Shown piece by piece: positions 29,290 to 42,300 of a stretch of 64,000 bases of DNA. The notes below the pieces were generated by a model. The model was given only the letters and a program-made list of their open reading frames with translations. It was not told where the DNA came from and ran no database searches. Each line of letters begins with the position of its first letter. Within the stretch, counting starts at the first letter, position 1. This DNA is from Branchiostoma floridae (taxonomy: Eukaryota; Chordata; Leptocardii; Amphioxiformes; Branchiostomatidae): NCBI RefSeq assembly GCF_000003815.2, contig NC_049986.1, forward strand, positions 1,924,033 to 1,988,032, in the 5' to 3' direction. A program made the position numbers and the translations under genes.

Positions 29290-29890
29290 ATGTAAACACG
29301 ACACGTTTTTGTCGACCATATAACAACGTTAACTGGAATTCCTCAAGAGAGTTTTGGGTTTGTAAATATGCCGTACCTTCAAATTTAACTCATTTCTGTC
29401 AATGCCGTACCTTCAAATTTAACTAATCTCTGTCGATGTTATAATTTAGCTGTAGTAGAAAATGTAACATGACATTGATCAACGGAATATCTGACATATC
29501 TTCAATAAAATGCAACATGACTTAAAAGTACGGTTGGATTGGTATTTTTCTCGGTCTCAGTGTCGCACATGTATGTAACGTTACCTCAGTTAACAGAAAA
29601 GCATCGTAGCAAACAGACGTCGACGTTTTCCTTGAAGGGGCTGCAGTGAGCCGAAACAAGGCAACTCTTGCCTGCTCACCTGCCGCGGGACCTTCCCTTC
29701 CTAATCTCATCAAATGGGCTGACCAATGGGCGAGCGCACACCTGCCGCGGGACCTTTCTTTCCTAATCTCATCAAATGGGCTGACCAATGGGCGAGCGCA
29801 CATCTGCCGCGGGACCTTCATTTCCTAATCTCATCAAATAGGCTGACCAATGGGCGAGCGCACACAACTGGGCACAGGTCGGGTCGGGAA
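29290..29890 (-). mobile_element. Interspersed repeat R62, inverted copy with three to four tandem units
   Basis: Reverse-complement copy of the repeat at 7.67-8.0 and 59.8-61.0 kb. The ~62-64-bp unit (plus strand TGGGCTGACCAATGGGCGAG, CGCACA, CCGCGGGACCTT, CCTAATCTCATCAAA) occurs three to four times between 29680 and 29880. Each unit has a CCAAT box beside a GGGCG stretch. At 29390-29420 a 'gccgtaccttcaaatttaac' piece is doubled. Confidence 0.75.
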
Positions 29891-30429
29891 ATAGCCTGAT
29901 GACTCAACTACGCCGTATGAAGGCATCAGAGATCAGTGACCGCGTGCACGGGAGCCGGGCTCCTTTTCGATGCTTCCTCATTTTTTTTCGTTACTCTAGG
30001 CTTGCTGAACTAAAACATAACAACATGATATTAAAAACAAAACAGGAAACTACGCTAGAAAGGTCGACAGTTGCTCGTGAGCAAATACAGCTGCATCTTT
30101 ACCCCCCCCCCAGCGGAAATGTATCGGCATTGAATTGAATATTACTTATTTCCTTTTCCCAACCATCCGCAACATCTCGAGTTATGCTGTCCACAAAAAC
30201 GCGAACACACACACTCAGCCCGCTGCAGTGCGGACGGAAAGTGCTACGCCAACCATTTTATAGAGACACAACATCTTGCCATAAACGAAAATATAACCTT
30301 CTTGGCGAAATCTAAAATTTCCAAATATCACATCATAGTAATAAAGTTCATAACCGGTACCTCTGGAATAGCTATTGCATCAATGCAATTGGCGTTACGA
30401 CTGTTTCGTGGGACAGTATATTTAATGTC

Positions 30430-32290
30430 AGAAAAGTGGGCGTTTTCAGCAGACAACTACAACATTAACCAATTTAGTGGACAGTATATCTTTGTAAAGG
30501 TCAGCAGACAATGGAGAAAATTTGCTGTCAAAGTAGCATGGTTCAGTGACCAAGTAGGACATGGTTATATAAATGCACCAAAGTGCAAATGTCGGTTGTT
30601 CACACGTTAAGAACAGAATGACTGATTAAGGTCCCGATTTCACGATTTAGATTTCAAAATTTTCATATCATCCCGGCCCTGGTATTTAAAGAGCGATCAG
30701 TAATCCACCAGGTCTTTAGACACACCTGTAGCTACTTTGGACCAGTCCGTACTCCACGCCTACGGTGATCTCCAGCTGCAGGTGTTGGGGACCGTTCATA
30801 TTTCATATCATTCCAATCTTACCGCAGTTAATATCAGCGAAGTCTGACTAATATTTCTATCGCGTCCCTTCCAGAAAACTGTTAATAAGACAGACACGTT
30901 TTACTTGGTCATATGGTAATGATATGAAAGTTGTACATGAAATATTGCTATAATATGCATGGATTAAGATAACATTTGGCAATTGCTGATCTGAAAAAAA
31001 TAGATCTATGATAGCTTTGGTGGTACAAAAATCGTCCAAAGACCCTGGGTACCAGTCAATACATCAAATGGAGGGTTTCATAACCTCCTTGGTGTGTGGA
31101 AGAGCAAGGATAAGGCTTGGCACGCCCACGAATCTATGAGGGTCTGCATGGGGGGGGGGGGGGGGGCTGACAACGATTTTCGCTGAATTCAGAAGAATCC
31201 CCTACGTATTACGCTAAACCAAGAAAGGCAATTACGCTCAATTGGGTCGCCTAGCTACGAATAACGCAGATAAGATGGTTTTGCCTACAAATTACGGGAA
31301 ATAGAAATAGGCTGCCTACGCCTTACATAAAAGAGCATGCAGACCCTCATTTGTATCGAATCCCGTCACCAATGGATATACATTTGCATACTTGTTTGGC
31401 GAGAAAAGATAAATTGAGGTAACCAGGCGTACAATATAAACTTTGACCCATATTATGTATCCCGCCCCGATAATAGATAAGACGGAAGGATAAAGCTCAA
31501 GCTGCCAGAATCGTCGCCCCGCTTTACGTGTAGAAACACAGGTAAGACCTTAAAGTATCTATGTGAAGGATACTTCTATTTTTCGTTAACCTAAAAACTA
31601 ATGATCTTTTATGTGAATGTCTCAGCCAGGAGGTTATTGTGTGTCCAGGGACACCTGAAAACAGGCCACAACCTGATTGTTATGATATGATATTATTGAT
31701 AAGATGAAACAAATCAAGGAATAAATAGAGGAATTTTTGTTAACGCGACAAAAGTACAGCGAATTTACTAAGGTCTATAAAACTGCCTACATAACTAAAA
31801 CTTAACACTATTGTTTCTACGGTATAACCATTCGTGGATATATTTGCCTACTTATTAATAAGCTTGTACACAGTAAGGGTTATCGCCTCCAACAATGTAG
31901 TTGAATTTATCTATCTATCTATCAGATAGTAGCAAATTCTTTAGCGCTTTTTAGAGCAGGCGGACAGAAATGTACATGTAAACAGTTCTCTTAATGCAAA
32001 CAAGGGTGTCTAATTCCCCTGGGACGTTTTGTTACAAAACAGAACCTTCCGAACCTGTTTAATCAGTACGCAAACACCCCCAGGGCACATTTCGGTATTT
32101 AGACTGCCTATTCTTAACAATGGGAATCATGGCATAAATATTCTGTCAAAAATCACCTACCCGAGTTTTAGAACATGAAAAACTCACATTGGCATGGCTG
32201 TCCGGCCTCTAAAGTGTGATTTGATGGCAAAACAACACCAAAACACATAATGTTTAGAACCTACTGCAACCACAAATATTGCTAAGAATC
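30430..32290 (+). repeat. Upstream module of zinc-finger gene 2
   Basis: Colinear duplicate of the 17.1-27.86 kb module without its large insertions, so it serves as an empty-site reference. It includes the GGGTCTGCATGG MITE (31138-31348, with a long G-run), the TATA-like/first-exon block (31480-31541), a LINE C-terminal relic (about 31870-31990) and the 'ttagaacatgaaaaactcac' segment (32168). Confidence 0.75.
31480..31541 (+). promoter_or_regulatory. TATA-like box and putative first exon, zinc-finger gene 2
   Basis: ATAATAGATAAGAC (the box altered from TATATAAG to TAGATAAG) followed by CACAG at 31541 and the donor GTAAGACC. The next AG acceptor in context (tcttgcag at about 32640) is 1.1 kb downstream, directly in front of the coding exon of the second zinc-finger gene. 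The splice is inferred. Confidence 0.45.
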
Positions 32291-32648
32291 GGTTTCTTTA
32301 ACGCAATAAAGAAGTTTCAACCCGTACCTGTAATATACACCTCCAAAATCCAAGCATATCCGAAGAAGAAACATTTCTACAGACACTTTAACCAGGGGTA
32401 CCTAATCACTTTGAAAGTAGGCCATCTGTGTGTGTCCGGAATTACCAAAATTTGCCCTTTAACTTACTAATCTGTTAAATGTAGTTGCTTTTATTAGTAC
32501 CTGGATTATGTAAATCAGAAGTCACAAAACATGTAATTGCAGCTTATATGTTATACAACAGGTTAGTTTTTCAGTCAACAAACTAAAAATGTCATATTTT
32601 CGCATCGTGTTTATTAGTTCTTTTTTTTAGTCTTGCAGGATCTAGAGT

Positions 32649-33740
32649 TTGACCAACATGGCGACCAGAGCCGGATCTCATCTGAAACAAATGGAGGGAG
32701 AGGATGGACAGGATTCTCCCCGTACCCACAAGTGCTGCTATTGTGACAAGGAGTTTCGCTTTAAAAGTAGACTCAATCTACACCTGCGAACTCACACGGG
32801 TGAGAAACCGTATAGATGTGAGGAGTGCAGCAAACAGTTCAGTAGGCTTGGTACCCTGAAAATACACATGATAACTCACACGGGTGAGAAACCGTATAGA
32901 TGTGAGGAGTGCAGCAAACAGTTCAGACGGCTTGGTACCCTGAAAATACACATGCATACTCACACTGGTGAGAGACCATACCAGTGTGATGATTGCGGGA
33001 AACGGTTTTGTCGGAAATCTAATCTGGAGGACCACATGAGATCTCACACCGGTGAGAGACCATACGAGTGTGAATATTGTAACAAGTGCTTCAGTAAGTC
33101 AGTTCGTCTGAAGACTCACATGCGGACTCACACAGGGGAAAACCCTTACAGATGTGAGGCATGCTGCAAGCAGTTCAGTGAACTGTCTAGTCTAAAAAAA
33201 CACATGCGGACTCACACAGGTGAGAAACCTTACAGATGTGAGGAGTGCAGCAAGCAGTTCAGTGAACTGTGTAGTCTAAAGAAACACATGCGGACTCACA
33301 CAGGTGAGAAACCTTACATATGTGAGGAGTGCAGCAAGCAGTTCAGTATACTGTCTGGTCTAAAGAAACACATGCGGACTCATACAGGTGAGAAACCGTA
33401 CATATGTGAGGAGTGCAGCAAGCAGTTCAGAAACTCGAGTCATCTAAAAGTACACATGCGCACTCACACAGGGGAAAAGCCGTACAGATGCGAGAAGTGC
33501 GGCAAACAGTTCACTCAGTTCCCCAACCTTAAAAAACACATTCGGATCCACACCGGTGAAAAACTCTACACTTGTGAGAAGTGCGACAAACAGTTCATTC
33601 AGTTGTCGCATCTGAAGAGTCATATGCGGACTCACACTGGCGAGACACCGTACACGTGTGAGAAGTGCAGCAAAAGCTTTCGTCATTCACGTAGTCTTCG
33701 TGTGCACATGAAAACTCATCACATCGGTGAAACTGTGTGA
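32649..33740 (+). CDS. C2H2 zinc-finger protein 2 (twelve fingers)
   Basis: The frame gives 363 residues from 32649. Within it the ATG at 32658 (MATRAGSHLKQMEGEDGQ) matches the start of protein 1 and is preferred. Twelve consecutive C2H2 fingers follow from THKCCYCDKEF to the end (MKTHHIGETV), nearly all joined by HTGEKPY-type linkers. Unlike protein 1, its first finger is complete (HLRTH). No effector domain is seen. Fingers 6-9 share almost identical backbones (YRCEECSKQFSELCSLKKH type), pointing to recent internal finger duplication. An AG acceptor at about 32640 (tttagtcttgcag) precedes the coding exon. Nuclear DNA binding is expected from the family; the target is unknown. Confidence 0.87.
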   Translation: MTNMATRAGSHLKQMEGEDGQDSPRTHKCCYCDKEFRFKSRLNLHLRTHTGEKPYRCEECSKQFSRLGTLKIHMITHTGEKPYRCEECSKQFRRLGTLKIHMHTHTGERPYQCDDCGKRFCRKSNLEDHMRSHTGERPYECEYCNKCFSKSVRLKTHMRTHTGENPYRCEACCKQFSELSSLKKHMRTHTGEKPYRCEECSKQFSELCSLKKHMRTHTGEKPYICEECSKQFSILSGLKKHMRTHTGEKPYICEECSKQFRNSSHLKVHMRTHTGEKPYRCEKCGKQFTQFPNLKKHIRIHTGEKLYTCEKCDKQFIQLSHLKSHMRTHTGETPYTCEKCSKSFRHSRSLRVHMKTHHIGETV

Positions 33741-36320
33741 ATAACTGTGTGACGATAACATGTACATATTCTTACACATTAGAAAATCTTATATAATTCA
33801 GCTCGATTGATCTATTTTTTCTTAACAAAGGTTGGCTATGATTTACCGCTACTTATTTCAGCCGTGTACTCACTACATGGCTCCGCTGTCCAAAAATAAC
33901 GGGAACTGAATTACAGCATAGTAGTTACTATTGTCACGTCCCGTACTTGGTTAAAACTAGAAGCGTTTTAAAAAAAAAAAAACGGCTGTAGAATGTTTGG
34001 ACAGTAGTGACAGAAAGACGGCAAAATATCAATGGACATAGCTTTCTACTATCGCACTTAGTTTTAGTTACTCAAGCTATAATTTGTCATTTAATAACTC
34101 TCTTTAAACGCTGTAAAAGCACTAGACCCGAGGCGTCCCGAATTAGCTGCGGAAACATGTTAGTTATATAGATGTTGCTATGTGGTGTTTGCCTTCATAA
34201 TGTGCTTTAAGATGCTAGAGATTTGTTAATTTTCAGTATGTCAGCTTCCTCAATACGTTATGAGTTGTTGTCTTTTATGTTCAATGTGTTTTCTAACCAC
34301 AGAACTTGTACGTTTTTTTTCTGAAATTCATCACATATAACATTTGTTTTATAATCAAGTAAAGCGACCGAACCTGTTTTATGCACCCACTACTTACAAC
34401 GTCACCGACGAAGGTCAGCGGTTGTCTGAAACGTTTGACCAAGGAGCTTTTGTTTTATTAAGAATCTCGTTACCTAGTTACCGGCTAGTTTGCAGTTTGA
34501 ACTAAATTAGAACTCTTGAATTGGTCCTTTAGACTCGAAACAGCTATGTGGCGATGATGCTACTCATGGGGTGCAGTAACCTCAGAGATGAAGAAAGGTT
34601 ATCCTTACAACTGATTCACCAATATTAGTCTGAGTCTTTTTTACCACAATAATTTGCAACCATAAAATCCCACGTGCACCATCTAGGCATAGGCAGTAAA
34701 TGTTGCGTCACCCCTTCTAAAAATTCAAGCTCAAAATTGACATCTGTCAATCATACTATACAATGCGGGGTAGGGTTGTGAAGTAATATCATAAATATCA
34801 AAGACCTCTGATACGAAAGAGTCGCCTGGGAATTAATCAATAACCAACATGTGTTAGAGCGCTTTCCAGGGCCCAGGCTCGGGATACAGTTTTATTAAAA
34901 AACACTGATTATAGGTACAATTTGACAGAAACAAGTGAATAAAGCTACATGATGGTCACCTAAGAACATAAGAACATTTCTCCCTGCGCGTAAAATCGAG
35001 CTCCTACACCCCCCTTCCGGAAAATGTCCATCCAAGGGCCCTGAAAGCTCGACGTCTATAGTCATCCCACGGCGTTCGGAGGACCGTGCCTGACGCCGGC
35101 GCCGTAGTCAATGGCGACGAAGACGACGCAACAGTGTGAATTGTTACATTTTTGGCTACTATTTGAATTCTTCGTTTCTTCTCAGGCGACAGCCATTTTT
35201 TAGGGTGTGAAATCACACATGTGGCTATAATAATCTCTTAAGCCATCAACCAATACGAATGTTGTGGTGCATCTTTTGTAAAACATTACAGGGGTTGTGG
35301 AAAAATGAAAGGGACCAGACTGGGTGATGTTGTCTATAATTTGCTCCATATCAAGGCGTTAAGTCAGGTGACAGCATTTCGACATTTAAATGAGAACGAG
35401 CCATGTGCGTTCATATTTGGTGGCGCCACGGGGAAAAGTACAATTTTTAATCCGTCATTCGGGTGTTTCGGCCGTGTTTTCAAACTTAAACTTCTTTTTT
35501 ATTATCGGGCCGCCTCATAGTCGAGTGAGGAGCCAGCAGTCCAGATATCGCATGGGGAATGTGTCAGGAGATCCAGTGGAAAAAAGATAGCATGGCATAT
35601 ATCGGGACCACAATGTTTCAGAGGCATTTCAAGGTCATAACAGAACCCAGCTTCGAATACAGTAAGACATTGGTTTAATTTCGATCAAAGACCAATAATC
35701 TGACACAGAAGTACAAGTTTGGGCAAGATCACAACAACCTCAGGGGTCAGAGGTCGCATTACCGTGCACTACCATGCCTTTTCAAGGAACTGAAACGGTT
35801 TGCAAGTTTGCATCGTGAACGCAAAATGCAAACCGTTTCCTCTCGTTTGCTGTCGGATTTACAGGCCTAACCGATAGAACCGTTTCATTTTTTGCAACAT
35901 GAACGGGGCCTTAGCCTTTATTTTCTTATCTTACCCCTGTCTCCTTTTCAAAAATCCAAATTGTGTTCAATTTGACTTTGTCTAATTTCTTTCCTATTTG
36001 ACAATCTGAAGTTTTTGTCTTCAGCTTTTTTTGCGTTTGAGCCAATACTCTTAGGGTTTAAAATCAATTTTCTACCAGGTCTCTTCAGTGTCATTGCCGA
36101 AAGATAGTGGATACAATATGAAACCTCTGACCGTTTCCAAAAATCATATCCGGTTGCTTGAGTAACTGCTATTTGGCGTATTTATTACCGGGGTGTCTAA
36201 CCTTCATCGCCATTTGTCTTGGTAATACCCGCCTCACATTAGGCACGATTCTATCGGAAGACTAGTTTACGAGCTCTAAATGGCATTTTTGTAAGTAAGA
36301 CATCCGGTGTTCTCACGATC
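33741..36320. other. Intergenic; no gene recognised, one hammerhead-like relic
   Basis: No exon with family resemblance. At 34395-34445 a plus-strand segment GTCA-CCGACGA-AGGTCAGCGGTTG-TCT-GAAACGTT-TGAC has the layout of a Penelope-type hammerhead with stem I GTCA/TGAC, but the core reads CCGA instead of CUGA, so it is probably dead. Short frames at 35004-35216 and 35305-35590 have no recognisable domain. Confidence 0.4.
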
Positions 36321-36439
36321 ATCTTGCGATTTTCAGGGATCTCCGGCAATTTTCAGGAGTCTTACGACGGTCGCGGTGCAGCGAAACATGTTCTTAACAT
36401 AAGCGACGAGTCGCAGGAGATCTCCGAGATCGCAGAGCT

Positions 36440-36911
36440 CGTTACCGAGTCGCAGAAGACGGACAGTGCAACAAGGTTACACATCTTGGGTTGGTCACCA
36501 GTAAAGGAGAGAATACAACAAAGAAGTTATGCTACATTCTGCAAGATAGTGAACACAGGACTACCAAAACCACTTTACACCCAACTCACATTCCAGTCAA
36601 CCAACAGTCGGTACCAAACACGGTCAACAACAACAAACTGCATCAAACTGTCAAAACCTAGGACCAATGCAGAAAGGAAGCGCTTCCTTTACCGTATGGC
36701 TTGCCACTGGAACACAGTTACTAAATGAACTTGTTTTTCTCTCAGTTGTATAGTTTGCATTGTACATATTATGTTTTGTATTTATGTAATGTTGTGAGTG
36801 TATTAATGTATTTTATGTAGACCACTGGAAGAATAGCTGGCAACATAATGTTTGACATTGTTGTAATAGCTAAAAGTGGATCTGAATAAAGTCAAGTCAA
36901 GTCAAGTCAAG
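36440..36911 (+). pseudogene. LINE reverse transcriptase C-terminus and 3' end with (TCAAG)n
   Basis: The plus strand encodes LHILGWSPVKERIQQRS and, further on, QTRSTTTNCIKL, PRTNAERKRFLYRMACHWN. This is the pattern (LGW.PV..RI ... R..F.Y.....WN) of the extreme C-terminus of CR1/jockey-like reverse transcriptases. About 150 bp of 3' UTR and a (GTCAA)n tail at 36888-36911 follow. The element is 5'-truncated, as is common for LINE insertions. The first ~50 residues of the open frame (36324 onward) are unrelated flanking DNA. Confidence 0.75.
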
Positions 36912-37374
36912 ATCGTGCGTCCAAATCGTGCGTACCTCGCAAGGGTATCGGTCAATAGTCTTGCGTCAATCCAACGATTGAAGACCGATATAGCTATATA
37001 GGCGAGAACAGACATAGTTATTAATCATCGAACGCAAATCGGATGGCGAACGCCCGTTAGTCGGGTGACGTTCGGGCGACGTTCACCCGACTTCCGATTG
37101 TTTACAAATATTGAATTTCTGGGAATGTGAGGGTAATTCTAACATTGTGCCCCCTGTGGCAGTATGTAGACTGGCTTTGTGACACACTTTCCTTTCTTGT
37201 GTCATCTCTATTATGCCCGCGCATTCCATTCATTGGTTGAAAAGATTCCGACAACAAAATAAGCAACATTTATTGATCTCTTGCCTTTTTTGAGAAACGT
37301 TTTGTGTTTTCTTGTCCGCGTGCAAGAGGTCATGGGAGGTTTATTATCATAGATTTATTCACCGTTGATCGCAC

Positions 37375-37512
37375 GAGGCTCGCTTGTATGTGAGGGGGAC
37401 AGATTTGGGGCGAAAAATACGCAAGACCATCTTAAGATCTTAAAATCAGCCGACCTTCCTGCGATCGCGAAGTACGTCCGAATATCGTATATAATGTGAG
37501 GCGGGTATTTAC
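37375..37512. mobile_element. MITE-like repeat (copy of the 13.08 kb family)
   Basis: Contains GCGAAAAATACGCAAGACC, 'ttaaaatcagccgac', 'cgatcgcgaag' and AATGTGAGGCGGGTA, matching the 13080-13345 and 52405-52545 copies. Confidence 0.6.
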
Positions 37513-37539
37513 ATTAGATTTGTCAGCGCTTGAAATAAT

Positions 37540-37790
37540 ATTGTACAAAAAGCATGCCTTTCCGGTGCTCTAAATTCATATAAACATACACATAAGTAGG
37601 CTTTCTTCTGGCAAAAAATAGTTTGTCCGGCGCTTACAATAATGCTGTACAAAAACATTCCTTCTCGGTGATCTAATTTCATATAAACATAACACTGCGT
37701 ATTGATTCCTCTGGTAAAATATCTTTACCAGCGCTTCCAATGATATTGTGCGAACACGTAGAGTACCACGAACCCATATCTTTGCTGAAT
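37540..37790 (+). repeat. ~107-bp satellite units, first block
   Basis: Two to three units with 'ttgccagcgcttacaataat', 'tgtacaaaaagcattcc' and 'aattcatataaacata'. The same units resume at 38945-39225. Confidence 0.75.
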
Positions 37791-37829
37791 GAAACATTTA
37801 GGTTTTGAAAAGGGATTAAATTTTGCGTT

Positions 37830-38112
37830 GTTTCAGCGAGAAAATGAAGTGTTCGCGGTGGTTTTGATTTCGCGGTTACGCCATCCCGCGATACTGTAAA
37901 TGCATTTAAGTTCGCGGGGACTTAAATTTCGCGGTAGCGGGAAAAGGGACTTTTCGCGGTGGTTTTAATTTCACGGTAGCACCATGCACTGTTACAGTAG
38001 TATCTAAATGCCCAGGAAAAAATGTTCGCGGAGGTTTCAAATGCGCGGTGAAATGGCCGGCGCAAAAACCGCGAACATAAATCCACCTCGAACATTTCTG
38101 CATTTACAGTAT
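37830..38112. mobile_element. TTCGCGG-type interspersed repeat
   Basis: A MITE-like sequence with repeated 'ttcgcggtggttttaatttc' and 'gttcgcgggg' words and ends of ACTGTAAATGCATTT / ATTTCTGCATTTACAGTA type. I know similar sequences as widespread repeats in marine invertebrate genomes. Confidence 0.6.
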
Positions 38113-38134
38113 ATATGTGTCACAGTAGAGATCA

Positions 38135-38519
<385 letters not shown>

Positions 38520-38944
38520 TATTCATATATATTCATATACATATGAATGAACTGCATAACTGCATGAACCTCTAAAGTAGGTATAGTTTTACTTACAAAT
38601 TTGCCACCACGCTGCAGTACCGTAACACGCCGCTAGAAAGCCCATTATCGATTTTTTGTGCAACCTCACCAATCCATCATATATCATGAAGAAACGTCAT
38701 AAGGTTCTGGACTCGTGTTGTTGATAAACAAAGAAACAAAAACACAAACATATACAGTCCGCTTCAATACCATAGGGAAACGTCAGATGTGCAATTTTCG
38801 AAGTGAACTTCCTTACAGCAACCGCTACTCAGAAAGTATATATCATAAAGATCCATGCATAGCATCTCGAATTATGCAAATAAACACCCACATCACAGCT
38901 GGTCCACTATAGCACAACATATCATGAAAACATAATCTTCTTGG

Positions 38945-39225
38945 CGAAAATAAAAAGCATTCCTTTTCGGTGCTAAATATACATATAAACATAAAATTAA
39001 GCATTGATTCTTATGGAAAATATCAGATTTGCCAGCGCTTGCAATGATATTGTACAAAAAAGCATTCCTTTGCGATGCTCTAAATCCATATAAACATACC
39101 ATTAAGAAGTCATTCTTCTGGCAAATGATAGATTTGCCAGCGCTTACAATAATATTGTACACAAAAGCATTCCTTCTTGGTGCTTTAAATTCATATAAAC
39201 ATAAAACTATGTAGTCAATCCACTT
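38945..39225 (+). repeat. ~107-bp satellite units, second block
   Basis: Three units in the same orientation as 37540-37790, ending about 150 bp before the LRR receptor. Confidence 0.8.
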
Positions 39226-39380
39226 GCAAATAAACGCACTGTAGCCATAGACGCCGTCGCACCGGTGTCGTAAATCTTGTTAGGCACAGAAAACGGTGGG
39301 GGAGTCCACAGGTCATCGGCATCGTGTGCTCTTTATTAACGGATCTGCAGGTAAGTGGCATATCTGAGTATATCTGAAAA

Positions 39381-42300
39381 ATGTTGGGATATACAGCTAG
39401 AATGTGTGTCAGAGGAGGTGCGAATGAGAACACAGCTCTGTTGTTCTTGCTTCTCTTGATCGCTGCCTATGCAGCTGCAAATGGTCTGAATGATACTCAG
39501 TGTGAGACAGCAGGGTGGAGGAAGTGTTTACCTATCACAGGCGAGTTAAAACCAATTCAATTGGAGGGTATGACCTCTGGTACACATACATGTGTCTTAT
39601 GCAGTGCAGTGGATGGGGTTGATAACTCCAGAAGCCTGTCCCCTCTTATTGCTGAGGTCGATAATGTGGCAATAAGAAGGTACCCGTTTGATGTCCTGTC
39701 GGCCATGAAACTGGCACAGCTTGAGCATGCGGAGTTCCACAGGTCTTTGGCTCTGATAGATGCAGACATCACTGACATGGACAACAACACCTTCGCTGGG
39801 TTTTCCAGTCTCTTCAAACTATCCCTAGATTCTAACAGGATGTCACATGTCAAGCAGGCCTGGTTTACTGGCTTGGAGAAGCTCGCTGTGTTGATTTTGT
39901 CCAACAACAACATCAAGCAGATCGATCCAAGAAGCTTCGTGCACCTTACGAACCTTGCTGGATTGGATCTAGAGAACAACCTGTTACAGGTTGTAGACCC
40001 CTCTTGGCTCTTGGGGCCGGAACTTAGGATGACCTTGAATCTAAGGTCGAATGTAATCAATAGAATTTCCCCAGTGTCGTTCCACCATCTGCGGCTGTCC
40101 AGGTTAGACCTGCGTGGCAATGATCTGTCATGCTTGGATGAAAAAGTGTTGGCAGGACAGTCTACGCTATTGAACCTGCGCATCAGCAGTGGCGTGTTGT
40201 CATCTGTCCATGATGCGAAACCGCATAGCATGAAATGGAGCCTGAATCGGCTTGGAAATTTCCTCAGAAAGGCAGTGACAATGATAGTTGAGGTACCCAA
40301 GTTCCTTTTCTGTGTTAAACAGAATAGTCATGAACTCTCGTTTGGGTGGATGGTTGATACATCGGACAATGGGCCTGGTAGAATCAAGGTGGAACGTGTC
40401 AATCCTGGGATATCGTGTGGTGAGTTGGATCGCTCTTTGAGCACCATCTCCATCCAGGCCCCCGTGGTTGTTCTGGCTACTGGTGGCTCTTTGGATGACA
40501 ACACGGTTCCAAACAGGCTTGAGCAGTGCAGGCAGGTTTGGGAATACGGTGACGGCATCAAGGTGGATCTGATGGGAAACATAATCTTCCAGCTGGTTTC
40601 CATGGCCACAAGGAATACACCCGTTGAAGATGTTGCCATGTCATTTGTCCAGACACAAAGCACAAACACGCCTACAAACACTGAATACACCACCCACACA
40701 AACGCCATTCATGACGACATGAAAAACATCACCTGCATTCTGATCACTAAAGATGAACACACGGAGTTGTTCTTCACCATTCATCCGGCCCAACACCAGA
40801 CACACACTACAGTAACCACTTACACAACAACCACTGACTACTCCAGCAGCCTGACACACACTCTCAGTACCCAGAGACACATCAACACTACAAGTAAGCA
40901 CCACTCATGAACCAGAGGTCCCTCCGGCAACAGATCATGTTCTCATCTCAGTTGTTGTCTCGGCAGTGGTCAGTGTTGTGGTGGCGTCCCTTGTAGTGTT
41001 GGTATGGAAGTTGCGCTCTGCAAGGCTTAACGCAGAGGATGGTAGTGCCAGCGACGATGCACACATTTGGATAATCCCACCTGGCGTTGCTTTCCCCAGC
41101 TTGCTGAGGTCGGCTTCCCTCCCTGCACTTTCAGGCAATACCGTTTCTGATGATACAGACTCCTGTAGGTCATTGCCCGCTGTACTGGATACAATCGATC
41201 CTACTTACAGCGAGATCCCGGATGACATAGCCACTGCTCATAGACCTCTGCCTAGTCTCCCCCACACATACTGGGCGATACCAGATGACGTCACCTCTAG
41301 TGTGGTACGGTCAGTGTCCCTCCCGGCATGCACTCTCGGGAAAACACCCGATGATGCGGCCTCCTGCAAGTCATTGCCGGCAGTTCTCCAGTCTGTCGAA
41401 CCGACTTATAGTGAGATCCCAGATGACATAGCCGCTGCACAGCGCCCCCTGCCCGCTCTCACGCGCAGTCCAGAACCAGACCAGGAAGCCGCAACACAGC
41501 GCCATATGCCTGCCCCACCTCACACTTACAGTGAGATCCAAGATGATGAGGAAAGCGGTCCCATACCTTTCTATGATGACGCGGCAGAGTTTTCCCTACA
41601 TGAGGTGACAAACAGGCGACAGAATCGACGGGCGTTCCGAGATAACACCAGCGCTTCCAGCAGACACCGGTCTGGAAGGTCCATTGCCGCATACGGGTCG
41701 GCTGAAGTGACCAGGACCCAGGTGAACAACTTCTATAGAAATGCTCCCGAGGCCCAAAGCATAAGAACCCGTAGAAAAACGAGGACTGCTTTGGTATCCC
41801 AAGCTACCAGCCATGGCTTGAGGACGTATGTCAACGCCACGGATGCGATTCTGTCTAGTGGTCAAAACGTCACGGAAGCTCATATCGCTTTCCTCACATT
41901 CCCTGATGCCTGCTTGCCTTGGGAGATCTCAGGAAATGGAACCCGTATCACACCACGGTGCGCGTCCCTCCCCCTTGTCACACTGCCTAACACCTACTGG
42001 CCATGGGACATACCGGGGGATGGAAACGGTATGAGGCCAAGGGGGGAGTCACTTCCATCCGTAACACTGCCTAACGCCTACTGGCCTTGGCACATACAAG
42101 GGGAGGGAACCCGTAACACTACACGGCGGTCGTCCCTTCCCCCTGTCACACTGCCTAACACCTACTGGCCTTGGGACATACCGGGGGATGGAAACGGTAT
42201 GAGACCAAGGGGGGAGTCACTTCCATCCGTAACACTGCCTAACACATACTGGCCTTGGCACATACCGGGGGAGGGAAACGGTAACACAACACGGCAGTCT

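Noticed and set aside
39557-40300. A 247-codon minus-strand frame
   Set aside because: Antisense to the LRR ectodomain, without independent motifs.
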